The notes: a model not told the origin generated them from the letters alone. Numbered from the stretch's first letter, positions 46,880-58,212 are shown. The stretch: 64,000 nt of DNA from Rhizomys pruinosus (GCA_009823505.1 VZQC01004719.1:467206-531205), one strand, 5' to 3'. Made by a program: numbers and translations.

Positions 46880-47398
46880 TTGAAGGCTTGCTTTGCTTGC
46901 TTCCTTCAGATGCTTTCATTGTTTGTTTATTTGTTTTTTTGTTTCATTTGTTTTTCTCTTTGTTTATGAAGTGTTCACTTGTCTAAGTTTTAGGCTTTCT
47001 ATTGGAAGTCTAACTCACTCCTCCCTTTCTGTTCTGAAGGTTCTCCAAAGAATCCACTTGGACACTCCCTCAGCAAATTCCAGTTGGCAGGGATTTGTGG
47101 GGGGGTATGGCTCATTTATCCCATGCCCTTTTACTCTGTGCTTCAGGTGGTCCTGGGAAATCCTTTATCTAAGCTCTGTGCACTCAAGTCTCACAGTAGC
47201 AACAAGCCCACATAGTATACCAGCTGGCAGGGAGTTCTGCCCCACAAGACAATGATTGAATTATCCAACAGAGCAATGAAACCATTATCCAACAACCCAG
47301 TGATAGAATTATCCAACAATCCACCTGGCTGAAGTGCCTGGCTCCTACCTCTGCTTCAGGTGGTCCTGGGAAATCCCCGATCTAAGCTCTGTGCACTC
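46880..47398 (-). promoter_or_regulatory. Younger L1 5' UTR with tandem monomers
   Basis: The 5' UTR carries the internal L1 promoter. The block from 'cttcaggtggtcctgggaaa' starts at 47141 and again at 47354 (213-bp period); the outermost unit is cut off after 45 bases. Between them 'attatccaaca' recurs three times (47255-47312). Monomer-type promoters of this sort are known in mouse L1. Confidence 0.75.
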
Positions 47399-47411
47399 TA
47401 TTTCATTTTTT

Positions 47412-48207
47412 ATTTCTTCCCTGACCCATTCATTATTCAGGATTGTGTTGTTTAATCTCCATGTATTCTTGTAGCTAGTTGGGCTTATTCTGGTGTTAAT
47501 ATTGAACTTTATTGCACTATGGTCTGATAGACTGCATGAAATTATTTCAATCTCTTTGTATTTGTTGAGATTTCTTTTGTGTCCCAGTATGTGGTCGATT
47601 TTGGAGAATGTTCTGTGGGGTGGAGAATGTTTTGTGGGGTGCTGTGTTTGGGTGGAATATTCTGTAGATGTCTGTTAGGTCCATTTGTTTTACTGTATTT
47701 TTCAGTTCCAATGTCTCTCTCCTTATTTTTTGTCCAGTTGATCTACCCAAAGTATTCACTGGGGTGTTTAAATCTCCCATTGTTAGTGTGCTGGGATTAA
47801 TCTGTGTCTTGATGACCTGCAGAATTGTGTTTATATAGTTCAGTCCACCGAGTTTTGTGCACAAACATTTAGAATTGTGAAGTCTTCCTGGTTAATTAGT
47901 CCTTTGATAAGGATGTAATGGCCCTCTTTGTCTCTTCTGACTGACTTTTCTCTGAGATCTATTTTGTCTGATATTAGAATAGCAACTCCTGCTTGCTTTT
48001 TGGTACCATTTGCTCAGCATAGTTTTTTTTCCATCCTTTCACTTTGAGTAGGTGTCTATCCTTGAGGTTGAGATGAACTTCTTGTAGAGAACATATAGAT
48101 GGATTCTGTTTCCTAATTTGTTCTTCCAGTCTATGTCTTTTGATTGGGGAGTTTATACCATTAACATTTAAGGTTATTATTGAGAGATGAGTGTTGCTTC
48201 CTTTCAA
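47412..48207 (-). pseudogene. Older L1 ORF2, endonuclease part
   Basis: N-terminal ORF2 before the split: 'HLSIITLNVNGINSPIKRHR' and 'SICSLQEVHLNLKDRH' at 48207-47974, then 'MGDLNTPVNTLGRS' within 47864-47547. Frames change between them. The coding text continues on the other side of the younger L1 at 41745. Confidence 0.85.
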
Positions 48208-48262
48208 CTTATTTTTGTTTGCATTCTTGGTCTAACTTTGTATTTATGCTGTTATGCTTTTA

Positions 48263-49470
48263 TTAATTTCTCTTATTAGCTCCTTGGGAATAGTTTCTCC
48301 TTTCCTGTGTTCTTTGAATTACTTCGAGTATTTTCTGAAGTTTTTTTTTTTTTGACATGTATTCTTTCATTTTGTTTATGTCATGAATTATTTTTCTTTC
48401 TCCTTCAACTATAGTTGATGTTTTTGCTGGGTATAGTAATCTGGGTTGGCATCTAAAGTCATTTAGCACTGGGAATACTCTTGGCTTTAAGAGTTTGCAC
48501 TGAGAAGTCAGCTGCAATTTCAGATGGCTTTCTGCTTATATGTAATTTGTTGTTTATCTCTTGTAGCTTTCAGTATTTTGTCTTTGTTTTGAACATCTCG
48601 TGTTTTAACTATGATATGGTGTGGGGAATTTCTTTTATGGTCTTGTCTATTTGGTGTTCTACCTGCTTCTTATATTTGTATGGATTTGTCTATTTTTCAG
48701 TTTGGGGAAATTTTCTTCCATTATCCTGTTGAAGATATGATCAATTCTGTTGTCCTGGGATTCTTCTCTATCCTCTATCCTTATGATGTGGAGATTTGGT
48801 CTTTTTATAGTATCCCACATATCCTGGTTGTTCCACTCTTGTGTTTTTTTTTTTTTTTAATTTTTCATAATCTTCACTTGAGCATTTTAGTTGTTCCATG
48901 TTATCCTGCAGTTCTGATATTCTATCTTCTGCTTCATCAGTTCTGCTTCTAAGGCTTTCTCCCATCCTTTCCTGTTGATTGGATGAATGTTCAATTTCCT
49001 TTTTCACTTCTGCCTGTGATTTCTTTAGTATGTCCACTTCCTTTTGGATCTTGTCATTCTCTACTTGTAGCTCCTTGTATTGCTGGTCAGTTTCTTTTTT
49101 TTATTTCAGCCTGGGATCTTTTCAGTGTTTCTTCTTCCTTCCAGAGTTTGTCATTCTCTCCCTCTAGTTCTTTTTGGAGTTTTCCCTTCTCTTCCTCTAG
49201 TTCTTTTCAGAGTTTGTCATTCTTTCCCTCTAGATCGTTCCAAAATTTATAATTCTTTAATTCTAGATCCTTCTTGAGTTTTTCATTCTCTTCCCTTAGT
49301 TCTGTGATTTGTTTTTTATATTCTTTGATTTCTTTGAATGGATCTATGACTGTACTTTTCAGGTCCATGTCTTGGTGTCTTTCCACAGAGATCTCATTGT
49401 ATAGATCTTCTATAGGACTCACTGAATTTATTGGATTTATTATGAGCTTTTCCCATGTTACATTTTTCAT
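48263..49470 (-). pseudogene. Older L1 ORF1, inactivated
   Basis: Start region at 49470 ('MKNVTWEKLI'), an acidic/basic coiled coil with five 33-bp tandem units (49145-49309), a second coiled-coil part at 49037-48768, and the C-terminal part at 48517-48263 ('QPRLLYPAKTSTIVEGERK'). Frames are shifted and carry stops. The coiled coil is longer than in the younger copy because of the repeat units. Confidence 0.88.
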
Positions 49471-49869
49471 TGTGTCTTAGACATTTGGGTTTACTTTTTA
49501 GTTTGGATTCTGGTGCTAATTTCAAATGTCAATAGGGGGATTGGCTGGTCACTTACTGTGCTTCCTGCCATTCAGTTCCTCTACATTGGCTGTGCAGCTT
49601 AGAATCACTAACTCTGTGCCCATTGGATTGTCTGCACAGCAACTCCACCAGCTTACTGGATCCTCTGCAGCACTGCTGTGTGCAGGTGGCATCTTATTGA
49701 GGGTGGCTGGAGGACTCTGCCCATGTGGATCAGGTGGAAGGGAGAAGGGGCATGGAGTCCTGCCTGGTCCCTGATCCCCAGGTCTCTGGTTGCCCATGCC
49801 TGCCTGGCCCACCTGGCCTGTCCCAGTCTCCTTAGGTGTCTACTTGAGGGTGGCTGGGTGACTTCCCCA
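49471..49869 (-). promoter_or_regulatory. Older L1 5' UTR, GC-rich
   Basis: C/G-rich relative to the flanks. 'ttgagggtggctgg' occurs at 49697-49710 and 49844-49857 (147-bp period), which looks like the start of a second monomer. Different in sequence from the younger L1 5' UTR, as expected when L1 lineages swap promoters. Confidence 0.6.
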
Positions 49870-49881
49870 AGAATCTCTTTC

Positions 49882-51686
49882 AAGAAGACTTCCCATGGGG
49901 AAAGTAACAATGTTTCCAAGGACCATTCAACCTTTTCTTGAGATAAATAAGGAGAGAATTTTCAAGGGATTTTTCTCCTTATGAATTCATACATACTGAG
50001 AAAGTGAAAATCATTTGGTATTTCTGAATCTATTATAAAATTTATCCTTATTTTACAGTTTTAAATGTTGTTCAAACCCACTTGTGTATGCTTATTAATC
50101 ATCTGAAATACAAAGAGTTTAGCTTTTTTTGTTTCTTAAAGGAGAAATGCTGCACAGTACTTTGTTTTAGGTTTCCTTGTACTTGACTTCGTTTGTTTGA
50201 TTTTGGGGGTAATTATTGCTAAAGTCAACTAAAGACAAGTTAGAAATTTATTTCATTCACTCTATATTCTTTGCATGATTTTCATGTTATTGACCAGAAC
50301 GTTTTCTATATTAATTGACTGCTGTAAAGAGCTTTAGTTTTTCATATCTAAGAAGCAAATTGATGTAAATTTCAACAGTGACACCCTCTAAAATCACATA
50401 TAATCCCCAAGATTCACTGGGAGATGAGTGGTTATATGGTATATATAGAATTGGTCAATGGTATATATAGAATTGCTCCCTTATTGGATAATGTGGCTTT
50501 ATACCATATGTCCATTGAATATATGCTCTCTTTCTGGGAGATGAGTGGGTCTAACTTGTATGTATGTGAACTGAAATTATTTTTTAAAAAAAGTATTTTA
50601 TGTGTATGAGGGTATTGCCTGAATGTGCACCTGGGGCATTGATATATGTTTATAACAGATAAAGTTGTAAGGGCTGTTGTATATAAAAGTTTTCATTTAA
50701 AATATCAAATAAATTGTTGCTTTGCATGTGGAGGTCATGGTTTCAGTATACAGCACTGATAAATACATATGCATATCCATTTTATGTTAAAACAATACAT
50801 TGGAAAAACGTATTTGAATTTATGCTTGTGATTATTGTACTAAGCATACTATTTTGTCTAACATCCACTATTTGTGGGAATTGCTCTCTGATTCTCTGAC
50901 TTCTGTGAAAGTAGGTTAATAGCAGCTTCCTTATTAATCTTTCTCTGGCCAGAATTTATGGCAACTTATCCAAAATAGGATGGCAAGAATAATTTTGACG
51001 TTTGAGACTGATTGATAGCATCATCTCCTGATAGATGGTCAACCACATAGAACAGGCTGACCAAGAGCATGCAGTGTTTATGTGTTCTGTCTTGTGGAGA
51101 ATGCCAGATGTCCATAAAAGGTAATAATGCCAAGTGAAAGAACAAAACAGAGTCATGGAGAAGACAACCTTGATTCTGGTAAGCTCTCATTAGGTTTGAT
51201 GGGATTTCTCAAGGTCCTTATGACATATTTTGAGTTCTGTCACTCATCTAAAAATGTTTGAATTAATGCAGTCATCAGGATGAAAGAAAAACAATATTTT
51301 ATTAATATTTCATTTCTGAGATATCTATTGCAGAGACAATGCTTCACTGTGTTTCCTAATTGTAGAAGAAGCAGAGCCAGAAATATGATTTGAATCTTTT
51401 AAATATTTTTTCTGATTTATAGAAAAACATGTTGATAGAGCAAAGATATAAAATGCAAAGAAATATAAAGAAATTAAAACCATAATCTCCTATCATTTCA
51501 AAAAAAGATTTTTATCAACAGAAGACTTTAGTATTTTACACATGTGCTTATATACTTATAATCTATGTATCTAATCTTGCCTTTTCTTTTAAAAAATACA
51601 AAAACTAGTCATTATTCCATTCAGAATTTGTTTCCCACTAACCATTATTTCATGACTATTTTATTCTTCATTAACTGTTTATTCAC
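49882..51686. other. AT-rich single-copy DNA
   Basis: No gene or repeat recognised except a short tandem duplication (22-bp units with 'ggtatatatagaattg' at 50438 and 50460), a second copy of 'ctgggagatgagtgg' 117 bases further on, and a weak B2-like tail near 50590-50640. Confidence 0.45.
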
Positions 51687-51699
51687 ATGTGCTTTTTAA

Positions 51700-52042
51700 T
51701 TTTATTTTTTAAGAATTTCATACACGGATACTATAGTTACAACATTTCCACCCTCTCTGGTCCCCCTCCAATTCTTCTCAACTCCCAACTCACTCTCAAA
51801 TTTGTAACCTTCTCTCCCATGAAATCTCTACAAGATGGTTGCCTTAGCAAGACACACACAGCCACAGTGCTATTACCAATTGACATGCCAGTGTGGATGG
51901 GGGAAATGACACATGGTCCCACATCCAGATGAAGAGGTACAGGTAATCAACTGATGTGGAGGGAAGGGGAATAAGTATTTTCTGGGGATTAGATCCCTGA
52001 GACATGGTCTAAACCCGAGTGGGAAACCTAAACATGTATATC
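51700..52042. mobile_element. L1 3' end with internal inversion
   Basis: 51700-51815 is L1 3' UTR terminus on the minus strand ('aagaatttcatacacggata', C-rich run). 51835-52023 is L1 3' UTR on the plus strand ('attaccaattgacatgccag', 'gatgaagaggtacaggtaat'). Outer 13-mers atgtgctttttaa are at 51687-51699 and 52203-52215, with a B1 lying before the right one. Consistent with twin priming. Confidence 0.6.
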
Positions 52043-52202
52043 TGTGCTTTTTTTTTCTTTTTATGTCTTTTGAGACAGAGTCTCCCTGTAGGTCTAACTG
52101 TCCTGGAATTTGCTATATAGACCAGAGTGGCCTTGAACTCACAGAGACCCACCTGCCTCTGCCTCCCAAGTGCTAGGATTAAAGGCATGTGCCACCATGC
52201 AT
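52043..52202 (-). mobile_element. B1 SINE
   Basis: T-rich tail, then the complement of B1 from 'gtcttttgagacagagtctc' to 'aggcatgtgccaccatgc'. It sits at the right end of the L1, sharing the A/T-rich target. Confidence 0.93.
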
Positions 52203-52215
52203 ATGTGCTTTTTAA

Positions 52216-52644
52216 AAGATCATTAATTCTATCATGAACATATATCACATTTTATTTACCAGTTCTGTAAGGCTGCTGTTAATTTCCCAATTTTCTATTC
52301 ATATAACCACCACATAAATTAGTATGCATCATAATCTAATAAGCTTCTCAATATTTCTATGGATCTTTACATAGGGTAGACAATGAGATACATTATGAAA
52401 TCAAAAGCATGATTATCATTCTCATACTAATTTGTGCCACTCTCATTGTTTGGATTGTTTGGATATTTTAGAAAATTCATAATCTCAACAGCTATTTTCA
52501 TGTTCACCTCAATGATAAATATATGCATTGTATATAATTTTATATACAATGTAATATAGAATGTAATTTTATAATTTATTATTACTAAATATAGAATTCA
52601 TCAAATTTATACAGGTGGCAATCATAAAAAAGTATTTTAAAACA
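52216..52644. other. AT-rich single-copy DNA
   Basis: Nothing recognised. A small inverted repeat 'attgtatataattttatatacaat' type lies near 52526-52550. Confidence 0.45.
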
Positions 52645-53315
52645 AATGTATTTTTTATTTATTTCAAAAATATTTTTGATTGAGCTGTTGTACATTTCAC
52701 ACAACAGTTCTTAATCAAACTTAGTCCCCTTCCCCCCATCCATGGTCCCCCGCTGGCCCTTGTATATTCTGCCATACATGTTAAGTCCCATCCTGTCAAG
52801 CATTTGTGGGTCTACTCTGCCTCACCCAGGAGTAATCAGTCTCCAACAGTTCCCAATCTAGGGCCAGCCCACTAGCCATTTCCTTCACCCCATTCTGGGC
52901 CCTTGTCCGATTTAGTTGGCATGGATCATTGCTTCTTGTGACCATTGCTCCAAGTTCACATGAGTAAGCTTCCTGTGGCCTGAAAGCCTCTGTTTCCCTA
53001 CGTTCATGGATTAACCTTGGCTCTTACAATATTTCCACCCCCTCTTCCATAATGGTCCGTGAGCTGTTGGTGAGGTTTAATATAGGAATTCTATCCAGGG
53101 ACACACACTTTGCAGTCTCTTATTTTCTAAAACTTAGTCAGCTGTGGCCTTCTGTGCACATTTCATTCTTTTATCTGAGGAAGCTTCACTGGTGAGAGCT
53201 GAGGGATTCATGAGTATTCTCTTTACCCGCTGTTCTGCTGTTCTGTGAGCCTAAGGTATAGATATGTCACTTAGGATTGGGCATCACTCAGATGTATATT
53301 CTCTGTTCGTTAGAT
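52645..53315 (-). mobile_element. L1 3' UTR
   Basis: 'gagctgttgtacatttcaca', the C-run 'ccccttccccccatccatgg', 'ctccaacagttcccaatct', 'gtggccttctgtgcacattt' and 'ggtgagagctgagggattca', in L1 3' UTR order on the minus strand. No ORF2 attached. Confidence 0.7.
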
Positions 53316-53433
53316 ATTTTTATTTCTTTATGTGAAAACTTTCTGTTCAGATTCATAGCTCATTATCTTTTGAGAGCATTTATTTTTCTAGAAATGAGTT
53401 TACAATGACTTTTAGAATACTATATGCAAATCT

Positions 53434-53448
53434 ACACACACACACACA

Positions 53449-53518
<70 letters not shown>
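53434..53518. repeat. Compound microsatellite (AC)n(TA)n(GA)n
   Basis: About 9 AC, 17 TA and 16 GA units in direct succession. Highly mutable. Confidence 0.97.
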
Positions 53519-53521
<3 letters not shown>

Positions 53522-55710
53522 AGAATTACAGTATTAGGAAAGAATTATGTATCAAAAATGTAATCAGATAAAATAAAGAAGGGAATGATTATCAAGGGAG
53601 AGTTTTGAAATATTAGGTATAAACCAAAAGTTCATGACAGAGGGAGGTGGAATATAACTAAGATTAAGCATTAGCCAAATATTAGCAGATACATACATTA
53701 AAAATTAGCAACATTTTCTGCTCCATCCACAACAGATTTCTTTGATAATTGCCTTAATCCTGTCTTTTCCAACTTATATACTGTTAAGGACATTTTCTGA
53801 GGTCAGAGAGGTGATGGATAACACAGGAAGTCACAGGCAGACACCCATTAAATAGTAAATGGTGGATTTGCTTTGCCCACAACTCTTCTCTTGAGAAGAT
53901 TTCATTAATTGAAGCTTGTCTATTTTTCCAAAAAATATTGTACAATTTACTGGAGATATTGCTGTCTTTCACTAATTCCAAACTTTGCTGATTTTGAGAA
54001 AATTCCCCAGATTAATAAGTTAATACTTTATCATATAAAAGTTCAAATATTTTCTGGGATCATGTTCCAAAATGTGCCTAAAAGAACTTCATTAATAATA
54101 GCTGATGTCTTCAGATTTTAAGGTAGGTCAATTACATTTGATGTGATAGTTGAGTTTCATTAAAAAATAAAAATGTATAATCCATTTTAAATTTGAGAAA
54201 TACTATTTTTTTGTTATAAGGAAGGCTTTTGGGACTGTGAAATGCATGAAAATACAGCAGCTTCCTTTAAGAGAAGCCATCTACATTTTATAAGTGTGTG
54301 TTGATAGAATATAAGCTTTTGAGAGTAAATGGGCAGTTGGTACCTTATCCTGGCTTCCTCCAATGCAGTTCTGAGGGGAAGATGGGCAGGAAGGCAGGTT
54401 TTTTGGGGAATAATCTGTCAGGCAGAAGATTACAGTGTGACCTTCTGAGGGTATAGTGTAAAAGTCCCAGGAAGAGGAGGACCTATTCTATCAACTCCTG
54501 TCTTCTATTGGCCAGGCATGGCCTCATGAGCAGTAACTCATTCATATTTCTAGACTACACATGTATGAACACTTAAGGGTTATAGTCCTATTGCACTACA
54601 AAAGACCAAAAAACCCTCCACTTTTGGAGATGTAGAAGGTGAACTTCAGGCCACTGTGGTGAGGTTGTATCTGTGTGAAGCTGGCTGCAGCTGCCACAGG
54701 CCCGATTCCCATAGATGGAGTGACGTGAGACTGGAAGAATTTTAAATTGCTCACAAGGGAAGTCTAAGACATCCAACACTTAAAGTATCTCATTTCACTC
54801 ATGCTAAGTTAAATCCAAATGGTTATTTTACCAAAGTTAAGTTGTATTTCCTGGGCTGTGGCCTCTTCTGAGGCCATGACGGACATACCCTGTTCTAGGC
54901 TCATCTCACTCTCAACCTCAGAATTTCAGATCAATTAGATTGTTTGCCTGTGAAATAACTTACATGTTTAACCCAGAAGCTTCTAAATTTTTAAATGAAT
55001 AATTTTAATGCATTGTGATTGTTGTAGTTTGATCACAGAAGAACTTAGAGATGCTTTTATGATCTGTATTCTGGACATACTTCTTACACACACTTCTTAC
55101 ACACACTCCTATTGTGCTGTGTAGTAACTTTTCTGTTTCATTCAATTGCTCCTATGACAGGAAGAGGTCTCAATAATAGCAATAGTTTTAAGTTTAGTGG
55201 GAACTCTGTTCTATTTCCTGGCAGAAGGACCCCCTTTTCTTCTTTCAAGAGCTATAAACTGAGAGAATGCCATATTATGAGGCCAGGTAGCAGAGATTCT
55301 GTACATGTATGATGAAAATACTGTGTACTGACCAATTATATATCACAGTGGTTTGCTTTATGGAGTTTTACATTCTAGTTATTGGGACACAGTGTTAACT
55401 TTGGTTGAGTTGAACACATTAACTCATTTTGGAGGGAAAAAGACCATATCTCTGCTTTTTCAGCTACTGATTTCTCTGAATATTTAATGGGACATAGCTA
55501 ATTTCTATTAGATTGACTGTTCTTGGAGGCAAGAAAATAATAAAAATACTGGGGGCTACTGCTGTCATTTGCCCAAGGTCTTTTAAGCTGTGTACTTAGA
55601 CTCACATACTGTTTAGCTACCATGATGGTATTTAAAAGGCATTTTTCAAATCTATAGCAAGATTACATATTGAGTTTGGTCTGTATCTGTTTCATACCCT
55701 CAAAAATATT
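53519..55710. other. Single-copy DNA
   Basis: 2.2 kb without a recognised repeat, apart from a short tandem 'acttcttacacacac' pair at 55079-55108. A 63-codon minus frame (54588-54779) has no domain. No splice-flanked exon that I can defend. Confidence 0.45.
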
Positions 55711-55745
55711 AAAGGCCAGATATAAAAAGAAAAAAGAAAAAAAAA

Positions 55746-55887
55746 GCTGTGTGTGGTGGCACATGCCTTTAATCCTAGCACTTGAGAGGCAGAGGCAGGT
55801 GGATCTTTGTAAGATCAAAGCCAGCCTGGTCTACAGAGTGAGTTCCAGGACAGCTGGAGCTACAGGGAGACCCTGTCTCGAAAAAAC

Positions 55888-55940
<53 letters not shown>
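55746..55940 (+). mobile_element. B1 SINE with long poly(A)
   Basis: Full B1 from 'gctgtgtgtggtggcacatg' to 'gaccctgtctcgaaaaaacc', then an A49 or so tail. Flanks share aaaggccagata (55711-55722 and 55938-55949). An extra 23-base A-rich filler lies between the left repeat and the B1 start. Confidence 0.95.
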
Positions 55941-55943
<3 letters not shown>

Positions 55944-55999
55944 CAGATACAGTGGAAGTGACTCAATGTAATTATTTGCTGTATTAAAGATCCAGTGTT

Positions 56000-56228
56000 G
56001 GGGCTGGAGAGATGGCTCAGTGGTTAAGAGCACTGACTGCTCTTGCAGAGGACCCGGGTTTGATTCCCAGCACCCACATGGTGTCTAAGAATCATCTTTA
56101 ACTCCAGTTCCAGGGGAATCCAACACCCTCTTCTGACCTCCGCACCATTGCATGACCCAGGTGCACCAACCTACATGCAGATAGTACACTCATACACATA
56201 AAAATATAATAAATTTAAAAAAATTAAA
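56000..56228 (+). mobile_element. B2 SINE, single-box subtype
   Basis: Flanked by aaagatccagtgtt (55986-55999) and aaagatccagtatt (56229-56242), one transition in 14. CpGs mostly lost, an older copy. Confidence 0.96.
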
Positions 56229-56242
56229 AAAGATCCAGTATT

Positions 56243-57735
56243 ATTCTTGATTGGTCTTGGTAGGAGGAACCCCATGCTCTTGTGTCCCTGCAGAAGCTCC
56301 CAGCCTTCGGTCATGGTTCATGTCTCTAGCACTGGGTTGCTCACATAGTAAAAAGTCCTCTCCATTGAATATTTTATTGTATGTCCTAGTGAGAGACACA
56401 AAAATATATGAATAGAATTAACCAGCAAAAACTGCTCAAAACTCTGAAACTAGGAGAACTTATTTTCATTATAGTCATTTATAGCGGCTTCTGAAATGGA
56501 GTATGATACTGAAACACTCAGTTTGTGGCCAGCACAACTGCCAGAATATCTCTAAATTAGGTGCAATTTTACTTCTTATTCAGTGAGTGCTAGACACTCT
56601 TCTAGAAGGTTAAGTGAATGTCAGGATAGGATGAAATGGAATCTGGGCCTCTACTTTGTTTGATGTCAACTTGTGCATCGACTCAGGCTGTGATCTAAGT
56701 GGTTCATTTCTGTCATCCAACTTGTTTTTTCTTGCTGTGTCATATAATAGGCAGCTATCGATGCAATCTCTTTGTAGCCCTTGATCAAGTTTTCAGGGCC
56801 TATTAGAGTTCATCAGCATAATGTTGGCTGGTTGTTCTAATGGTAAGGAAATAACAGCTTTGCCCGAAAATCCCATTTGTCCGTGACTTTTCTGTAGCTT
56901 GTCAGAGATCCTATCAAGCATTGTAACTACCATGGATTTTCTAGTATTATTAGATCTGTTAGGTCATCTGATATGAATGTAGCTTTTGCATGGCTGAGAA
57001 TTCTTATGGGAGCTTCTCCTGCTCTGAGTTCTATTCAGAATTATCAGCTTCATAAGTCATTTGATAAATAGTTCAAAAAAAGACTTCTTTTTAAATATTA
57101 AAAGTACCAGCAAGTGGTGATGTTTCTTTTTCACTCAGGGCACAAAATATAGTATCTTGTCAATAACTTAAAATGATGTATCTTAATTTTTCTCCTAATT
57201 TTTGAGTACCTATATACTTCACAGTAGGGCATGATTCTACATCTTCATGATGATTATTTTCTGTTGTTTGGCAAGTCTGTATTACCTGCTACTCTCCAGA
57301 TCCATTCAATATTTTTTGTCCATTCAATAATTTTTGTCATGTTTTGACAAACTCACACTATTATTTTGCCAAATATCAAGATGATTAAATACCATGTGAA
57401 TCATATAGTTCTATGGCAAAAGACACTGGGGCAGTCAACATAGTCTAGAAAAGACAGTGAATGTGTACTGTTTTCTTTTTTATGTAGAAAGGAACCCCTT
57501 TATATCATCCTTACTGACAGAAATTGAACAGAATATACCCAACCAAATAATAGTTATATACAGTGTTCTATGGCATATATTTGATACATTTCAATAAAGA
57601 AGATAAAAAAATGCTGTCAGCACAGAGTCAGCTGTGAATATGACCACTATGTCATTCAATTTCTAACACACTGTTTTTATTGTTATAATGCAGCTTGATT
57701 TTTAGAGACAAAGAAAGTGGATAAAAACAACAAAA
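56243..57735. promoter_or_regulatory. Single-copy DNA with a conserved-looking block
   Basis: No repeat recognised. 56640-57080 is balanced in composition and dense in non-repetitive words (including ATCGAT near 56757), unlike the AT-rich flanks. A regulatory role is only a guess. Confidence 0.25.
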
Positions 57736-57900
57736 GGCCAGGGGTGGTGGTGCATGCCTTTAATCCCAGCACTCAGGAGGCAGAGGCAGGTGGATCTCTG
57801 TGAGTTCAAGGGCAACCTGGTCTACAAAGTGAGTTCAGGCCAGCTGGCACTGCAGGGAGACCTTGTCTCAAAAAGATAAAAAAAAAAAAAAACCAAAAAA
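57736..57900 (+). mobile_element. B1 SINE
   Basis: Complete B1 from 'ggccaggggtggtggtgcat' with a complex A/C-rich tail running to about 57933. Confidence 0.95.
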
Positions 57901-57945
57901 CAAAAAGCAAAACAAAACAAAACCCAAAAATAAAGGATGTGATGG

Positions 57946-58107
57946 TGATCTGGTTGTGGCGGCACACAACTTTAATCTCAGTAGTTGGGAGGCAGAGGTA
58001 GGTGGATATCTGTGAGACCCTGATCTGATCTACATAGTGAGTTCCAGGCCAGCTGAAATTATGGGATGACCCTATTTCAAATAGACAAAAAAAAAAAAAA
58101 GAAAAAA
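57946..58107 (+). mobile_element. B1 SINE, older
   Basis: Flanked by the perfect 10-mer gatgtgatgg (57936-57945 and 58108-58117). Diverged B1 body with an A14 tail. Confidence 0.92.
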
Positions 58108-58212
58108 GATGTGATGGGAAACACTAATCCAATCCTTCATATTTTGTTTCAGATATGTGAATAATCTCTAAAGTGGCTACTAAATTGAAATATTCTGTAT
58201 TCTTGAAATGTT

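Larger units (their letters stand above)
41759..47398 (-). mobile_element. Younger near-full-length L1 inserted in the older L1
   Basis: Complete order on the minus strand: 5' UTR (about 46880-47398), ORF1 (about 46875-45690), ORF2 (45634-41892), short 3' UTR and a (TTAA)n tail at 41759-41786. Flanked by the perfect 13-mer tatttcatttttt (41746-41758 and 47399-47411), and the older L1 ORF2 text is continuous across the join. About 5.6 kb. Its 3' UTR is unusually short next to that of the older copy. ORFs contain frameshifts and a mutated RT box, so it is no longer autonomous. Confidence 0.95.
37782..49869 (-). mobile_element. Older near-full-length L1, split by three insertions
   Basis: The 3' UTR starts at the T-rich tail (37782-37796). 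ORF2 runs 38030-41745 and resumes 47412-48207. ORF1 is at about 48263-49470, and a GC-rich 5' UTR extends to about 49869. Interruptions are a MaLR LTR (38732-39091), a B2 (39823-40076) and a second L1 (41759-47398). Removing these leaves roughly 5.8 kb, close to full L1 length. Possible outer duplication: agaatctgtctttc (37767-37780) against agaatctctttc (49870-49881), differing by two bases of length, so uncertain. All frames are broken. Confidence 0.88.

Noticed and set aside
46893..47255. 120-codon plus-strand frame
   Set aside because: Antisense of the younger L1 5' UTR; a shadow frame.
49145..49309. Regular tandem units considered as a CRISPR-like or satellite array
   Set aside because: The 33-bp units have no spacers and lie in L1 ORF1; they are coding coiled-coil repeats in a mammalian genome.
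55999..56075. tRNA-like sequence with A and B boxes
   Set aside because: It is the tRNA-derived head of a B2 SINE with a typical B2 body, tail and target duplication, not a tRNA gene.
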